Shown here one piece after another: positions 8,788 through 17,799 of a stretch of DNA of 64,000 nt (its first letter is position 1; each line of letters opens with the position of its first letter). The stretch covers positions 5,146,001-5,210,000 of the forward strand of contig NZ_JARUBE010000003.1 in NCBI RefSeq assembly GCF_029626035.1, in the 5' to 3' direction. The position numbers and the translations under genes are program-made. The notes beneath the pieces are model-generated. The model made no database searches, was not told the DNA's origin, and saw nothing but the letters and a program-made list of their open reading frames with translations. The stretch comes from Micromonospora sp. WMMD980 (GTDB taxonomy: Bacteria; Actinomycetota; Actinomycetes; Mycobacteriales; Micromonosporaceae).

Positions 8788-9455
8788 GCGTGTCCAGTTC
8801 CGGTAGGTAGCTAGGGGCTGGTCGGGCCGCGCGGTCTCACGTCAGAGCTCACGGCTCAGGATCGCAAAGGGCATGGCCCGACCAGCGGCGATCACTGATC
8901 GCCGGGAACGGACACTAGGTCAACTATCGGCAGGGATCGAGTCGCTGGGGCCGCGTAGACCTCGGCGCTCGTGCTGCCTGGAAAGCCGAGGTGCGGAAGT
9001 GCGCTCGGGATCTGATCGCGTGAGGGCGACAGGGCTGAGGCAACAGCGGCGACGAACTGCCCGGCAATCGTCACCCGCGCGGCGGTACTACCCGCCGTGG
9101 GACATCTCCCCTTTCATAGCCCGCCACCTTGCGGAGTTCGCGCTGTTCCGACCTCAACGAGCAGCCGCTGGTCGACCCGCAGGCTGAAAACTTTTAGTAG
9201 TGAGTTCTATGCGCTGCGTTCACATTGGCGGGGGTGGGGAGCGGCTTGAGGGCGTCGGGTGCAAGGCGCGGCTTCCCATCCGCCACCGCTCGCGTTGGTT
9301 CCGGCACTGACCGATGACAATTTCTCGGTATTGGCGACGCGTGATTGTTCCGGACTGGCTATTGCGCCTGTGTGGCACACAGGCATCCCGCTTCCCTAAA
9401 ACGGCACCAGGGGTTACTGTTCGGCTCACACTCTTCTGATTGGACTGATGACGCG
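8788..9455. other. Gene-free stretch 5' of the IS110 transposase, up to lsr2
   Basis: 8788-9190 holds two strong inverted repeats (see 8817-8904) and no convincing gene. 9190-9455 should hold the lsr2 promoter. The IS110 boundary lies somewhere between them. Confidence 0.5.
8817..8904 (-). ncRNA. Candidate IS110 bridge RNA: structured 5' flank
   Basis: On the transposase strand just upstream of its start there is a perfect 12-bp stem (8817-8828 with 8875-8886) enclosing a 46-nt loop, directly followed by a 9-bp stem with a 1-nt loop (8886-8904, core GGCGATCA-C-TGATCGCC). In IS621-like IS110 elements the bridge RNA is encoded in the left end, 5' of the transposase gene, and folds into stem-loops with large internal loops. 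Position and structure fit; the guide loops were not identified. Confidence 0.35.
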
Positions 9456-9848
9456 ATGGCTAAGCAGATCATCCATAAGCTGGTCGACGATTTAGACGGC
9501 GGCGACGCCGACGAGACGGTGACGTTTGCGCTCGACGGGGTGCAGTACGAGATCGATCTGTCGGCCTCCAATGCCGACCAGTTGCGGGACGTCTTCGCGC
9601 CCTACACCAGCAGCGGCGCGAAGGTGGGACGCGGAGGTATCACCGCTAGCACGCGGGCGTTCCGAGGTGTCGCCGGTCCGAGCGGCTCGCGACGTGCCCG
9701 CGGTGAGCCCGGCGTTGATCGTGTGCAGAACAAGGCGATCCGAGACTGGGCGAAGCGGACCGGCAAGGCGATCTCCGATCGAGGTCGGATCCCGCAAGAG
9801 ATCGTGGCCGAGTACCACGCGAGCGCGGGCCGTCAACCCGGCGCGTAG
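9456..9848 (+). CDS. lsr2: Lsr2-type nucleoid protein
   Basis: 130 aa from ATG 9456 (a longer frame begins at 9345, but the family N-terminus is MAKQIIHKLVDDLDGGDADE). The N-terminal dimerisation sheet includes VTFALDGVQYEIDLS and NADQLRDVF. The C-terminal DNA-binding helix pair includes NKAIRDWAKRTG and ends in the AT-hook-like RGRIP. Lsr2 silences AT-rich and foreign DNA in actinobacteria. It sits at the edge of the tad/conjugation region; a divergent second Lsr2-like gene is at 38253-38612. Confidence 0.93.
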   Translation: MAKQIIHKLVDDLDGGDADETVTFALDGVQYEIDLSASNADQLRDVFAPYTSSGAKVGRGGITASTRAFRGVAGPSGSRRARGEPGVDRVQNKAIRDWAKRTGKAISDRGRIPQEIVAEYHASAGRQPGA

Positions 9849-9933
9849 AGTCAGCGCGCCGGTCTGGCCCAGCCGATTCCTCGACTCTGGGCGCCGTCTC
9901 GTTCGCTATTGGCATGGCGGCGCTCACTGTCCT

Positions 9934-10239
9934 TCACGAGTTGGGGTTACCGTGTCGACGCGATGGGGTGTCACGGTCGCTGGACTGAGCCGCATCGGGA
10001 AGGGAGCCGCTCTGCTGCTCCCTCCATTGCCCCGACGTACTGGCTCGCAGGAGGCGATCGACCATCGCCGTGGCGTCGTCGAGAGAGTCGTAGCTCCAGC
10101 CCAGCAGGTTGCCAGTCTCGGTGTCGCCGGCGCGCGCGACAACCCTCCATCGGGTCTGGCGGACAAGCCACACATCGCGTCGGGTCAGTCGTCCCCAACT
10201 GCCGTTCCACCAACGCTTGGTGACCTCCTCCACGCCCAC
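9934..10239 (-). CDS. Small hypothetical protein
   Basis: About 101 aa if it starts at GTG 10239; the frame is open further upstream but the residues before this look random. The likely folded part contains TKRWWNGSWGRLTRRDVWLV and GWSYDSLDDATAMVDRLL, Trp-rich with alternating strands. No known family. It lies 43 nt downstream of another small minus-strand gene and may share its transcript. The start is uncertain. Confidence 0.5.
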   Translation of the reverse strand: MGVEEVTKRWWNGSWGRLTRRDVWLVRQTRWRVVARAGDTETGNLLGWSYDSLDDATAMVDRLLRASTSGQWREQQSGSLPDAAQSSDRDTPSRRHGNPNS

Positions 10240-10282
10240 ATCGTACAGGTGTTCTAAGTTTCGGTCAGGGTGATGTGGCAGG

Positions 10283-10519
10283 TCACTCGCAACGGTCGTC
10301 GCTACCCCGTCCCCGGGGCTCGCAGCAATCACTGCGGTGCCGGTAGACCCGCAGGCTCGGTCCGCTGCGCTGGTGCCCATGCTCGCCGGTGATCTCGTAC
10401 AGGCAGGCCCGCCAGAGCACGGTCTCACCGCCGCCGGGCACGACCTGACCGTCGCCCGGGCCGCCCCGCAACAGCACGTCCATCCGTCGACGGTACGCAT
10501 CGGCTTTCGATCGGGGCAT
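10283..10519 (-). CDS. Small hypothetical protein
   Basis: 78 aa, ATG 10519, with a possible later start at MDVLLRGG (10483). The visible motif LRGGPGDGQVVPGGGETVLW is seen in small uncharacterised actinobacterial proteins; nothing indicates a function. Confidence 0.5.
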   Translation of the reverse strand: MPRSKADAYRRRMDVLLRGGPGDGQVVPGGGETVLWRACLYEITGEHGHQRSGPSLRVYRHRSDCCEPRGRGSDDRCE

Positions 10520-10744
10520 TGCGATGCCCGATCGGGACGCCGTGGCGGGGCAGGAACCGTTCTCGCACGTGTCGTTCGGACCGCCGGCCAGCGCTGTCGC
10601 GGCGGTGAGGTTAAAGGGCTACCCGCCAGACCCCTGACGTTCGGTGGTCATCCGCGTCTGACGCTGGCCCCAGGTGGGCCGTCGCAACTCTCGCCGTCGC
10701 CTGTCCAAGCGTCGGGCTGGGCCGGCGTTTGAACCCGCGAGCAT

Positions 10745-11536
10745 TTAGAAGTTGACGATGACGACCGCGAGGAGGGCGCCGGCGAGCAGGTATGGGCCGA
10801 AGGCGAGGTCGGGTTTGCGTGACAGGAGCCTGGCCAGCGCCTCGGGCAAAGCGACTGCGTAGGGCAGGCATGCGCCCCACATCACCTCGGACCACCCGAG
10901 CGCTCCCAGGGCCGCGCCGAGCAGTGCAGCCATCCGCACGTCTCCGAGACCTGTCGTGCTGGGACCGGCGACGGCCAGGATCAGGTGACCACCGCCGAGT
11001 GCGATGGCGGCTAGCAGTGCCGTGGTCAGGGTGTGAGCCTGTCGGGTCGCTGCGGCGTCGGCCAAGAGAGCCGCTCCTGTTGCGAGCGAGGCGACGCTGA
11101 TCAGGGGTGTGGGGAGCCGGCGGGTGGCGATGTCGACGACGGCCAGCAGAATTCCTGAGTACAGCACGATAAGCCACACCCCAACCATCAGCGCGCCGCT
11201 CGGCCGGTCACCGAGTAGCCGTGCGATCGCCGCCGACGCGGTCGACGTGCCGAGAATGCTTATGCCGAGCGTGGCCGAGCGGCCGAACTGCCACCGAGCC
11301 CGACGGGCTCCCACCGTCATGCCGGCCCTCGACCAGCGAAGGGCACTGTCACGATGCGCCTGAAGGTGGGCGACTGTGTGGGCGCAAGCTGAGGGTAGGA
11401 CGCTCCCCGCCACCGCGCCGCACAGCACGCTGCCCCAGTAGAGCGCATGGGTCACGGCTTGCCGCCGCTGGCCGGCCGCGTCGCTGTCGCGGGCTGACAG
11501 GCGAAGGCCCAACCTACGCGTCCGCGCCGCGGCCAC
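10745..11536 (-). CDS. A24 prepilin peptidase of the tad locus
   Basis: 263 aa, polytopic membrane protein. The two catalytic aspartates of type IV prepilin peptidases are visible in LLAVVDIATRRLPTPL and TTGLGDVRMAALLGAALG, and FGPYLLAGALLA matches the conserved end. The N-terminal methylase zinc domain is absent, as in TadV/CpaA-type enzymes. It would cleave the Flp pilin and pseudopilins encoded by the divergent operon, after the Gly in their RG-S or RG-Q sites. GTG start at 11536; 355 nt of regulatory DNA separate it from the + strand operon. Confidence 0.9.
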   Translation of the reverse strand: MAAARTRRLGLRLSARDSDAAGQRRQAVTHALYWGSVLCGAVAGSVLPSACAHTVAHLQAHRDSALRWSRAGMTVGARRARWQFGRSATLGISILGTSTASAAIARLLGDRPSGALMVGVWLIVLYSGILLAVVDIATRRLPTPLISVASLATGAALLADAAATRQAHTLTTALLAAIALGGGHLILAVAGPSTTGLGDVRMAALLGAALGALGWSEVMWGACLPYAVALPEALARLLSRKPDLAFGPYLLAGALLAVVIVNF

Positions 11537-11651
11537 GTGGGGCGTTCATGTGGAGCAGCCATCGGCTGCGCGGCAGGTGGTTGCAGCAATACGCCCATTG
11601 TCGAAAACCGGGGCACCCATGACATGTCCGCAACCTTAGTTGGATGAGGCC

Positions 11652-11738
11652 CAACTGTGGTTGACGACGGGTGCTCGAATGTGCTTAGCTCGCCATCGCA
11701 ACCCTCAACTGTGGTTCGGATCTAGGCAACCATGGTTG
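11652..11738. promoter_or_regulatory. Three CAACNNTGGTTG-type operator candidates
   Basis: CAACTGTGGTTG at 11652-11663, CAACTGTGGTTC at 11706-11717 and the perfect palindrome CAACCATGGTTG at 11727-11738 lie in the 355-bp divergent region (11537-11891) between the prepilin peptidase gene and the tad operon. Their position suggests sites for a regulator that controls both directions. There is no other gene in this stretch. Confidence 0.45.
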
Positions 11739-11891
11739 TTGGCGACGGTCGTGGCCCCGCAGGCGGGGTAGCTGCTGTACCGCATACGGATGTCGCCGCC
11801 GACCGGCTGTCCGAGGCTGCGGGGTGAGGGCCGGAAAGCCCAGGACCGCGAGGCCCCGTCGTCTCGCCAACGCACGGAAACGAGATCACAG

Positions 11892-12488
11892 ATGACGCCA
11901 CAGATCATCGCGAAGCGCCGCCGCGTCGACCGACCGGCCACCTGGCTACGCCTAGCCACGGTCCCCCTCGGCCTGTGCCTCGCGGCCATGATCGGCGCCT
12001 GCGACGGCGGTGACGCCGACAACGAGTCGCCACCGCCAACGCCTACGCCTGCGAGACAGTCGGACGGCTCACCGGACGCAAGCCGCGAGGAGGCGGCGCT
12101 AGCCGCCTATCGGGGGATGTGGCAGGCCTACGCGAAGGCTGGGCGCACCGCTGATCCGAACGAGCCGGAACTCGTCCGATTCGCCGGCGGCGATGCGCTG
12201 GCGACGCTCAAGAAGGGGCTGTCGTCCTACCGCAGCAAGGGCCAGATCCTCAAGGGCAGGTACTCATCGGAACCTCGAATAGCACAAAAGTCACTAACGT
12301 CGTCACCGCTGAGCGTGACGGTGACGGACTGCGTCGACGACACCCACTTCCTCGTCTACACGGCATCCGGAAAGCCGATCAACGATGTGCCCGGTGGCCG
12401 TCGGGCGACTCGGGCGACGGTCACCGACCTCGGTGCGCAGGGCTGGAAGGTCGCCACCTTCGCCGTGCAGGGCGTCGGCACATGCTGA
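11892..12488 (+). CDS. Lipoprotein, first gene of the tad operon
   Basis: 198 aa from ATG 11892; the frame is open from 11790, but only this start puts the signal peptide first. After a basic N-terminus, LGLCLAAMIGAC is a lipobox. A Thr/Pro linker leads to a domain starting EEAALAAYRGMWQAYAKAGR, resembling the NTF2-like accessory lipoproteins of actinobacterial tad and conjugation loci. It probably acts on the outer face of the membrane. Its stop overlaps the next gene. Confidence 0.75.
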   Translation: MTPQIIAKRRRVDRPATWLRLATVPLGLCLAAMIGACDGGDADNESPPPTPTPARQSDGSPDASREEAALAAYRGMWQAYAKAGRTADPNEPELVRFAGGDALATLKKGLSSYRSKGQILKGRYSSEPRIAQKSLTSSPLSVTVTDCVDDTHFLVYTASGKPINDVPGGRRATRATVTDLGAQGWKVATFAVQGVGTC

Positions 12489-13342
12489 GGCGCCGCCGGG
12501 CTCTGGGGTTGAGCATCGTCATCGGCGTCACCGCCGTCCTGGCCTGTGCGGGGGTGGCAGAGGCCGACGGTGGTTTCGGTGACGTCGATTGTGCCCAAAA
12601 TCCTTCAGCCGCAGGCTGCGACATCATCGCCGTTCATCCCGGTAAGCCTGACCGCCCACCTGGTCGCCCTGGTGACGGCGGCTCAGCTGGCGAGGACGCA
12701 GACGGCGACCGCAGTTGCTATTGGGCTCCCGTTGTCAGTGACCGGCCGCCGCCGGCAGGCAGCGATCTGCGAGGTGGGTGGTACGCGCGGACCTGCAACA
12801 TCGACGGCATCGGTTCGCAGGGCACGCCGGAGTGGCTGGATCAGCCGCCTGGGGTGGATGTGGGCGCGTTGGCGCTGACTGCGCGGTCGCGGTTGCGGTT
12901 GCCCCTTCCGGAGATTCGCACGAACCCTGACGGAGCGCCGTTCGTGTTGGTGCGAGTGCCGGTGTGGTTGTGGGTGGATTCGGTGACCTGGGGAATCCGG
13001 TCGGCGTCGGCGTCGGTGCCGGGGGTGACGGTGACCGCCACGGCGACGCCGACCAGGGTGCGGTGGTCGTTCTCCGACGGCACCTCTGACGTGACCTGCG
13101 CGGGTCCGGGCCGACCGTGGACGTCAGGCACGGACCCGCTGGCGGTGTCGTCGTGTGGGCACACCTACACCCGATCGTCTTCTGCCGTGCCTGGAGCGGC
13201 GTTCATCTTGCGGGCGACCGTCACGTGGACGGTGACGTGGTCAGGGCCGGGTGGCGGGGGCACCTTGGCACCGTTGACGACGACGGCGGCCAGGGCAGTG
13301 CGGGTCGCGCAGTCGCAGGCGATCGTCGGGAGCGCCAGATGA
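12482..13342 (+). CDS. Secreted protein of the tad operon
   Basis: 286 aa. A signal peptide (RRRRALGLSIVIGVTAVLA... cleaved near AEA) is followed by a Gly/Pro-rich linker and a beta-rich region with Cys in CYWAP, RTCNID, DVTCAGP and SSCGHTY, the last part resembling a PKD/Ig-like repeat. It starts inside the previous gene (7-bp overlap) and ends in an ATGA overlap with the SAF gene. It is probably an extracellular part of the pilus system; the biochemical role is unknown. Confidence 0.7.
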   Translation: MLRRRRALGLSIVIGVTAVLACAGVAEADGGFGDVDCAQNPSAAGCDIIAVHPGKPDRPPGRPGDGGSAGEDADGDRSCYWAPVVSDRPPPAGSDLRGGWYARTCNIDGIGSQGTPEWLDQPPGVDVGALALTARSRLRLPLPEIRTNPDGAPFVLVRVPVWLWVDSVTWGIRSASASVPGVTVTATATPTRVRWSFSDGTSDVTCAGPGRPWTSGTDPLAVSSCGHTYTRSSSAVPGAAFILRATVTWTVTWSGPGGGGTLAPLTTTAARAVRVAQSQAIVGSAR

Positions 13343-14007
13343 GCACCGCTCCCGTCCGCCCGCAGCCGGCGACCACCGCGCCAGCGGCGCGTTCGCGGGC
13401 GGGGCGGCCCAACGGGCGGCGGGTGGCCGCCGGACTGCTGCTGGTTGTCGCGACAGTGATGACGTTCTGGCAGGTCGACCTGCGCCGGCATGCCGGGGAG
13501 CAGTTCCTGGCGGTGGCACGGCCGGTGCCCGCCGGCGTCGTCATTGCCGAGGCGGATGTGCGGGTAGTGCGGGTGGCTAACCCTTCGGACCTTGACCTAC
13601 TCGCCGCGGATCGACGCGACGAGGTCGTGGGGCGCGCGGCGGCGGTCCCGTTGGCCGCCGGGACCCTGCTGGCCCCGGCGCAGGTAGGGCCGTCGGCATG
13701 GCCTCCGACGGGGCAGGCGGTGATCGCGGTAGCGGTCAAGACCGGCCGTGCACCAGCCGGGCTCGCTGCGGGCGCGCGGGTGGTGGTGCTCGTCGGGCTT
13801 CCTGCCAGCGTCGATCAGGCCGGGGGCGGCAGCCCGCCCGCGGGCCAGGCAGCACAGACCCGGCGGGCGATGGCCAGCGTGGTGTCCGCGAGTGAGGCGG
13901 AGCAGGGCGGGCAGGTGGTGACGCTGCTGCTGAGCGTTCAGGAGGCTGAGACGGTGGCCTCGGCATCGGGTGACGTGGCGCTGGTGCAGCTCAGGCCAGA
14001 CCAATGA
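13339..14007 (+). CDS. SAF-domain pilus assembly protein, CpaB/RcpC-like
   Basis: 222 aa from ATG 13339. One N-terminal membrane helix (VAAGLLLVVATVMTFWQV) is followed by the SAF beta-clip fold (FLAVARPVPAGVVIAEADVRVV, AVPLAAGTLLAPAQV). In Gram-negative tad loci CpaB guides Flp pilus assembly in the periplasm; here it would sit outside the membrane facing the wall. The start overlaps the upstream stop (ATGA). Confidence 0.82.
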   Translation: MSTAPVRPQPATTAPAARSRAGRPNGRRVAAGLLLVVATVMTFWQVDLRRHAGEQFLAVARPVPAGVVIAEADVRVVRVANPSDLDLLAADRRDEVVGRAAAVPLAAGTLLAPAQVGPSAWPPTGQAVIAVAVKTGRAPAGLAAGARVVVLVGLPASVDQAGGGSPPAGQAAQTRRAMASVVSASEAEQGGQVVTLLLSVQEAETVASASGDVALVQLRPDQ

Positions 14008-14023
14008 ACGAGGGGGAAGCGAC

Positions 14024-14770
14024 ATGTTGGTGATGCTCGCGTCGGTGTCCGGCGCGCCCGGGGTGTCGACCGCCGCGCTGGGCTTGGCCGCTCTCTGGCC
14101 GGGCAGGCCGGGTTTGGTAGCGGAGGTCGACCCGTGCGGCGGGGTGCTCGGCGCGCGGTTCGGGGTGCCGCAGGAGCCGGGCCTGGCGGGGTTGGCAGCC
14201 GCGTCGCGTCACGGCCTGCCCTCAGGTGGGCTGGCACGGTTCGTGCAGCCGTTGCCACTAGGCGTACACGCGATGGTGGGGCCCGGTGCGGCCGACACCT
14301 GCGCGCAGGCGGTTTCCGTGCTGAGCGCCCGACCGGACGTGGTGGCGGGGCTGGCGCCGGTGGTGATCCTCGACGCTGGCCGCCTCTACTCGGGCAGCCC
14401 CGCCCACGGGCTGCTGCCCAGGGTGGATGCGCTGGTGGTCGTGACGGCCGGTGACACCGAGCACCTAGACCACGTCGATACTCGGCTTCCGGCTATACGC
14501 GCGGCGATGCGTACTTCGCGTCTCGGTGTGGTGGTGTCGGGCAAGGGCGTCTACGAACCGCGGGAAATCAGTGGGCGGCTTGGCGTGCCGGTGTGGGCGT
14601 ATCTGCCCACGGACCGGTGGGGCGCGGCCGTGTTGACCGGCCGGTTGGCCGGGCCGGCGTGGACGCGGACTCGGTTGGCGCTGGCGCTGCGCGGCCTGGG
14701 CGTCGCCCTCTCCGCGCCGCCGCCGCCGCAGCCCGGCGCGACGCGCGCCGCGTTGGAGGTCGTGCGGTGA
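14024..14770 (+). CDS. CpaE/TadZ-like MinD-family protein with deviant Walker A
   Basis: 248 aa from ATG 14024, with an AGGGGGAA ribosome site. The P-loop position reads SGAPGVSTAAL, so both lysines of the MinD deviant Walker A (KGGxGKT) are missing. Later strands match: GLVAEVDPCGG, APVVILDAGR, ALVVVTAGD. TadZ/CpaE proteins place the pilus machine at its site in the cell. The lost lysines suggest weak or no ATP hydrolysis. Ends GTGA, overlapping the ATPase gene. Confidence 0.75.
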   Translation: MLVMLASVSGAPGVSTAALGLAALWPGRPGLVAEVDPCGGVLGARFGVPQEPGLAGLAAASRHGLPSGGLARFVQPLPLGVHAMVGPGAADTCAQAVSVLSARPDVVAGLAPVVILDAGRLYSGSPAHGLLPRVDALVVVTAGDTEHLDHVDTRLPAIRAAMRTSRLGVVVSGKGVYEPREISGRLGVPVWAYLPTDRWGAAVLTGRLAGPAWTRTRLALALRGLGVALSAPPPPQPGATRAALEVVR

Positions 14771-16068
14771 GCGCACCGGTGACCGCGGTCGCGCCGGAGC
14801 TGGTGGCGGTGCTGCGCGCCCGGGTCAGCGACCGTCTCGCCGCGCACGGCGCGCAGCTTCCCGAGGCGCAGCGGCGGCCGGTCATCGCCGGCTACATCGC
14901 CGAGGAGCTGCTCACCTACGCCGGGGAGATCATCACCGCTGGTCGCAGCCCGTTATCGCGGCAGGTCGAGGCGGCGCTGGCGCGTGCCGTGCGCGACAGC
15001 TTCCTCGGCTTGGGCGGTCTGCAGCCGCTGCTCGACGACGAACGGGTGGAGGACATCTTCGCCAATGGCTGCGACAACGTGTGGATCCGCACTGCCGACG
15101 GGCAGGTGTCGCAGGTGCCGCCGGTCGCGGCCACCGACGACGAGCTGGTCGACCTGGTACGGACCGCGGCGGCGCGCAGCGGTCAGGAGGAGCGGCGTTT
15201 CGACCGCGGGTCGCCGGGCCTGTCGCTGCGCCTGCCGGGCGGGCAACGGCTGTTCGCGGTGATGGCTGTGTCGAAAAGGCCGTCGGTGTCGATCCGCCGC
15301 AACGTCCTGCGCCGGGTCACCCTCGACGATCTCGTCGACCGGGGAGAGTTGACGCCCGGGCTGCGTGACCTGATCCGGGCGCTGGTGCGGGCCCGCAAGA
15401 ATCTGGTGATCTGCGGTGGGACGGGCGCGGGGAAGACGACTCTGCTGCGCGCCGCCGCAACCGCGATCAGTCCGTCCGAGCGGATCGTCACCGTGGAGGA
15501 CGCGTTCGAGCTGGGCCTGGATGAGGACACCGACGCGCATCCGAATACCACGGCGCTGCAACAGCGCGAGCCGAACCTGGAGGGCGTCGGCGGGATCGAC
15601 ATGGCCACGATGGTGACGTGGGGGCTACGGATGCGCCCGGACCGGGTCATCGTCGGGGAGTCCCGCGGCGCCGAAGCGGTGCCGATGCTCCTGGCGATGT
15701 CGCAGGGCAACGACGGATCGATGTGCACCGTGCACGCCTCGTCCAGCAAGCAGGCCCTGACCCGGCTGGCGATGTACGTGATGCAGGCCCCCGAGAAACT
15801 CAGCTTCGACGCGGCGAACGTGCTCATCGGTCAGGCAGTCGACTTCGTGCTGCACCTCGACGTCGCCACCGACGGCACCCGCGTCCTGTCCTCGGTGCGG
15901 CAGGTTCTGGAGACCGACGGCACACAGGTGCCGTCCAACGAGATCTTCCGACCCGGCCCCGACCGGCGGGCGGTGCCGGCCGCGCCGCTGCGCGCCGACA
16001 CCCTCGACGACCTGATCGCCGCTGGCCTCAACGTCGGCATACTCGACGGGAAAAGGTGGGGACGGTGA
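14767..16068 (+). CDS. tadA: TadA/CpaF secretion ATPase
   Basis: 433 aa from GTG 14767 (GTGA overlap with the cpaE-like gene). Walker A GGTGAGKTT lies near residue 215, with the Asp box (VTVEDAFELGLDED) and a Walker B-like RVIVGESRGAEAVPML near 291, then the His box TVHASS. This is the hexameric PilT/VirB11-class motor that drives Flp pilus extension. An N-terminal helical domain (residues 1-70) is also usual. It is the most certain gene of the locus. Confidence 0.96.
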   Translation: MSAPVTAVAPELVAVLRARVSDRLAAHGAQLPEAQRRPVIAGYIAEELLTYAGEIITAGRSPLSRQVEAALARAVRDSFLGLGGLQPLLDDERVEDIFANGCDNVWIRTADGQVSQVPPVAATDDELVDLVRTAAARSGQEERRFDRGSPGLSLRLPGGQRLFAVMAVSKRPSVSIRRNVLRRVTLDDLVDRGELTPGLRDLIRALVRARKNLVICGGTGAGKTTLLRAAATAISPSERIVTVEDAFELGLDEDTDAHPNTTALQQREPNLEGVGGIDMATMVTWGLRMRPDRVIVGESRGAEAVPMLLAMSQGNDGSMCTVHASSSKQALTRLAMYVMQAPEKLSFDAANVLIGQAVDFVLHLDVATDGTRVLSSVRQVLETDGTQVPSNEIFRPGPDRRAVPAAPLRADTLDDLIAAGLNVGILDGKRWGR

Positions 16069-16925
16069 GTCTGCTGCCGATCCTGCTCGGCCTGGGCTGC
16101 GCCGCCGGCCTGACCCTCATCGTCGACGGGCTGCGCCGTCGACCGCTCGTGAACCTAACGCGACGACGGCGTCGAGGGTGGGCCGGCATCGAGCGGGCCC
16201 GGTTTCTGGCCGTCCTCGGCGGGGGCGCTGCCGCTGCGATGGTGACCCGGTGGCCGGTGGCGGCGCCGCTGGCCGGCGTCGCCGTGTGGGCGCTGCCGCG
16301 CGTGCTCGGCCCGGACCGCGAGCACAACCGGGCCGTGGCCCGTATCGAGGCGATCGCGACCTGGGCGGAGTTGCTGCGCGACACCCTGTCGTCCGCCGCC
16401 GGGCTGGAACAGGCGATCACCGCAACCGCCCCGGTCACCCCGCAGCCGATCCGCCCCCAGGTGCAGGCCCTCGCTGCGGCGGTGCGCGCCGGCGCCCGCC
16501 TGCCGGACGCGCTGCGGGTGCTCGCCGACGACCTCGCCGATGCGACTGCCGACCTCGTGGTCGCGGCGTTGACGCAGGCCGCCGGCTACCACGGCGGGCA
16601 ACTGTCGCAGTGCCTGACCAGCCTCGCCGTCACCGCGCGGGAGCTGGCCGGGATCAGGATGCGGGTGGCCACGAAACGGGCCGCGACCCGTACCGCCGCG
16701 CGCGTCATCACCGGCACCGCCGCAGCGATGGTCGCCGGGCTGATCGTTCTCAACCGCGGCTTCCTCGCCCCCTACCACGGTGTGACCGGACAGCTGGTGC
16801 TCCTCGTCGTCGGCGCCGTGTTCACCGCCGGATTCTGGTGGCTGGCCCGCGTCTCCCGCCTCCCCGAACCCCCGAGAGTCCTTGCCAAAGCCGGGATCGC
16901 GGCCGGCCAGGGGCGGTCGTCGTGA
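16065..16925 (+). CDS. tadB: TadB, type II secretion F-domain membrane protein
   Basis: 286 aa from GTG 16065 (GTGA overlap). Two N-terminal hydrophobic segments, the T2SSF cytosolic domain (WAELLRDTLSSAAGLEQAI ... LADDLADATADLVVAAL) and two C-terminal helices. Forms the inner-membrane platform with TadC and couples to the TadA motor. Confidence 0.9.
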   Translation: MSLLPILLGLGCAAGLTLIVDGLRRRPLVNLTRRRRRGWAGIERARFLAVLGGGAAAAMVTRWPVAAPLAGVAVWALPRVLGPDREHNRAVARIEAIATWAELLRDTLSSAAGLEQAITATAPVTPQPIRPQVQALAAAVRAGARLPDALRVLADDLADATADLVVAALTQAAGYHGGQLSQCLTSLAVTARELAGIRMRVATKRAATRTAARVITGTAAAMVAGLIVLNRGFLAPYHGVTGQLVLLVVGAVFTAGFWWLARVSRLPEPPRVLAKAGIAAGQGRSS

Positions 16926-17788
16926 TCGTGCTCGCGTGCGGCCTGCTCACCGGCCTCGGCCTGCTCCTCGCCGCGTCTGGTCTCGTTCCGGCGCGACCCG
17001 CCCTCGCCGACGCCCTCGACGCGCTGCGCCGTGCACCCGCCGCGCCCGAGCAACCGACGTCGGCGCGGGTGCGGCTGATGGCCGCGCCGCTTCGCGCGCT
17101 CGGTCTGCCGCGGCGGCGGACGCGCGCCGACCTGGCCGTGCTCGAACGGCCCGCCGCGCTGCACCTGGCCGATCAGACCCTCGCCGTGCTCGCCGGCCTA
17201 GTCCTGCCGCCGACGGTGATGGCCGCCCTCACCGCCGGTGGGGTCACCTTCGCCGCCGGCACGCCCGCCTGGGTGTCCCTGGCCGGCGCCGCCGGCGGCT
17301 GGTGGCTCGCCGAGTCCACGGTGCGCGCCGAAGCCGGACGGCGCCGCGACGAGCTGCGCTACACCCTGTCCGCCGTGCTTGACCTCGTCGTGATCTCCCT
17401 CGCCGGTGGCGCGGGTCTCGAACAAGCCCTCGACGACGCCTGCGCAGACAACGCCGGTTGGGCATCGCAACGGCTGCGCCGGGCGGTGGACACCGCCCGG
17501 CTGCTACGGATACCGCCCTGGCAGGCCCTCGATGAGCTCGGGGCGGACACCGGCGTCGTCGAGCTGCGGGAGCTGGCCGCCACGATGAGCCTCGCCGGCA
17601 ACGAAGGCGCCCGCATCCGCGACTCGCTGAGCATCCGCGCCGCGACCCTGCGCGCCCACCAGGCCGCCGCCCTGGAAGCCCGCGCCAACGCCGCCACCGA
17701 ACGCATGTCCATGCCAGTCATGCTCCTCGCCGCCGCCTACCTGCTGTTCCTGCTCTACCCCGCCGTCAGCACCGTCGATGCATTCTGA
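16922..17788 (+). CDS. tadC: TadC, type II secretion F-domain membrane protein
   Basis: 288 aa from GTG 16922 (GTGA overlap with tadB). N-terminal helix, central helices (LAVLAGLVLPPTVMAALTAG), T2SSF domain (AVLDLVVISLAGGAGLEQAL ... LAATMSLAGNEGARI) and a final helix VMLLAAAYLLFLLYPAV. Second half of the platform. Confidence 0.9.
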   Translation: MIVLACGLLTGLGLLLAASGLVPARPALADALDALRRAPAAPEQPTSARVRLMAAPLRALGLPRRRTRADLAVLERPAALHLADQTLAVLAGLVLPPTVMAALTAGGVTFAAGTPAWVSLAGAAGGWWLAESTVRAEAGRRRDELRYTLSAVLDLVVISLAGGAGLEQALDDACADNAGWASQRLRRAVDTARLLRIPPWQALDELGADTGVVELRELAATMSLAGNEGARIRDSLSIRAATLRAHQAAALEARANAATERMSMPVMLLAAAYLLFLLYPAVSTVDAF

Positions 17789-17799
17789 GGAGGTCAACC

